Source: an uncultured Sphingomonadaceae bacterium (lineage in GTDB: Bacteria > Pseudomonadota > Alphaproteobacteria > Sphingomonadales > Sphingomonadaceae). Taken from it: a DNA stretch of 12,298 bases. This document shows, piece after piece, positions 11,551 to 12,298 of this stretch. Numbering within the stretch: the first letter of the stretch is position 1; the number at the start of each line of letters is the position of its first letter. The stretch lies in NCBI GenBank assembly GCA_938003725.1, contig CALKXX010000216.1, positions 1 through 12,298 of the forward strand, given 5' to 3'. The position numbers were made by a program, and so were the translations under genes. Under the pieces are notes generated by a model that worked only from the letters and a program-made list of their open reading frames with translations, did not search any database and was not told the DNA's origin.

Positions 11551-12298
11551 GCAAAACACCCTTGTTCCAAATGAGCCGGGTGCGCAGCCAATGGCCTCCG
11601 GCAAGGAAACAGCAGCTCTGTTGTTGATGCTGTTTGGAGAAGAAGAGGCCGCTGGGGTGCTTTCACGGCTTGAGCCCAGTGAAATTCAAACTCTTGGCGA
11701 GTCCATGTTCAAAATCGCAAATGTGAGCGAAATGGACGTAAACCATGTGTTCGACCGGTTCATTCAGCAGGCCGGAAGTCGTACGACTATCGGATATCGT
11801 GCGGAGGACCAAATTGGATCAATGTTGAGCAAAGCATTGGGTCCGGATCGCGCGTCGAATATGTTGTCGCGCATTACCCCGGCAGATACACCGAAAGCAC
11901 AGGATCATTTTCACCAGCTAAAGTGGATGGATGCTGCGGAAATATTGTCGCTGGTCGAAGAACAGCATCCACAAGTGATGGCCCTGATCCTATCGCATGT
12001 TGATCCCCAGATTGCTGGTGAAGTTGTCCAAAGGCTACCTGACGAACTTCAGGATGATCTGGTATTTCGGATCGCGACGATGAACAGTGTCGGCGCAAAG
12101 GCTATCGCCGATGTCGAGGACCTGTTGGCGCGACATCAAAGCAAAAGAACAGTGAGTGCCGGCAGCCAAAGCGGCGGAACATCAGAAGCGGCCGCAATAA
12201 TGAACAATATCAATAAACCGCTTGAACGCCGCATCATCAAGGCGCTGAACAAACGCGACAAGGTGATCACCAAGCAAATCGAAGAAGAAATGTTTGTC
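11543..12298 (+). CDS. fliG: FliG, rotor/switch protein (3' end outside the window)
   Basis: 252 residues are present and the frame is open at the right edge; a full FliG has about 330-350. The N-terminal domain has KETAALLLMLFGEEEAAGVL and LEPSEIQTLGESM, the FliF-binding part. The middle domain has LKWMDAAEILSLVEEQHPQV and LILSHVDPQIAGEVVQRLPD. The C-terminal motor domain has begun (IIKALNKRDKVITKQIEEEM). The usual EHPQ motif, which contacts FliM, reads QHPQ at 141-144. FliG forms the C-ring layer that takes torque from the stators. The ATG lies 8 bases before the fliF end; GGAAA next to it is a weak ribosome site. Confidence 0.95.
   Translation, partial: MPEQNTLVPNEPGAQPMASGKETAALLLMLFGEEEAAGVLSRLEPSEIQTLGESMFKIANVSEMDVNHVFDRFIQQAGSRTTIGYRAEDQIGSMLSKALGPDRASNMLSRITPADTPKAQDHFHQLKWMDAAEILSLVEEQHPQVMALILSHVDPQIAGEVVQRLPDELQDDLVFRIATMNSVGAKAIADVEDLLARHQSKRTVSAGSQSGGTSEAAAIMNNINKPLERRIIKALNKRDKVITKQIEEEMFV

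Noticed and set aside
1..12298. Mobile elements, CRISPR arrays, tRNA genes or signs of recent transfer
   Set aside because: No transposase, terminal repeats, regularly spaced repeats or tRNA folds were seen, and gene order and composition look uniform.

Overview
The window is one contiguous block of a bacterial flagellar gene cluster. Protein character (FlhA, FlgE and FlgA sequences, compact flagellin, sigma-54 promoters together with a sigma-28/FlgM pair) and moderate G+C suggest an alphaproteobacterium, most likely a lower-GC member of the Sphingomonadales (Sphingorhabdus/Parasphingorhabdus/Sphingopyxis type). The genus is an inference; no marker gene is present to prove it.

Layout. Left, minus strand: flgB-flgC-flgD-flgE and the first nine codons of flgF (rod, hook cap, hook), tightly packed and reading off the left edge. 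Divergent from flgB: a two-gene stator-like pair (MotA/TolQ/ExbB-type A subunit, short MotB-like B subunit), then flgA, flgM, flgN, flhA and fliA on the plus strand. fliC (minus strand) converges on fliA, with two back-to-back intrinsic terminators between them. Right, plus strand: an unrecognised small ORF, then fliE, fliF and fliG (cut by the right edge).

Control. Four sites matching the sigma-54 -24/-12 pattern TGGCAY-N5-TTGC lie upstream of flgB, flgA, flhA and the fliE unit; a fifth, with one change, points towards the mot pair. Three other sites share TAAA-N13-CATCCGTTCT with identical spacing, upstream of the mot pair, flgM and fliC. These are the genes expected to depend on sigma-28, so I read them as FliA promoters with a -10 box different from the enteric GCCGATAA. 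fliA (sigma-28) and flgM (anti-sigma-28) are both in the window. The inferred hierarchy is sigma-54 for rod, hook, basal body and export genes plus fliA, then FliA for filament, stator-like genes and flgM.

Most unusual points: (1) the shared variant sigma-28 promoter; (2) the flgB/mot intergenic region, where sigma-54 and sigma-28 promoters interlock face to face; (3) a stator-like pair whose A subunit lacks room for the first MotA transmembrane helix and whose B subunit has lost the OmpA-type GHTD motif; (4) a predicted flhA transcript start two bases before its ATG; (5) an unknown ORF coupled to fliE by an ATGA overlap. There is no sign of mobile elements, CRISPR, tRNA or rRNA.
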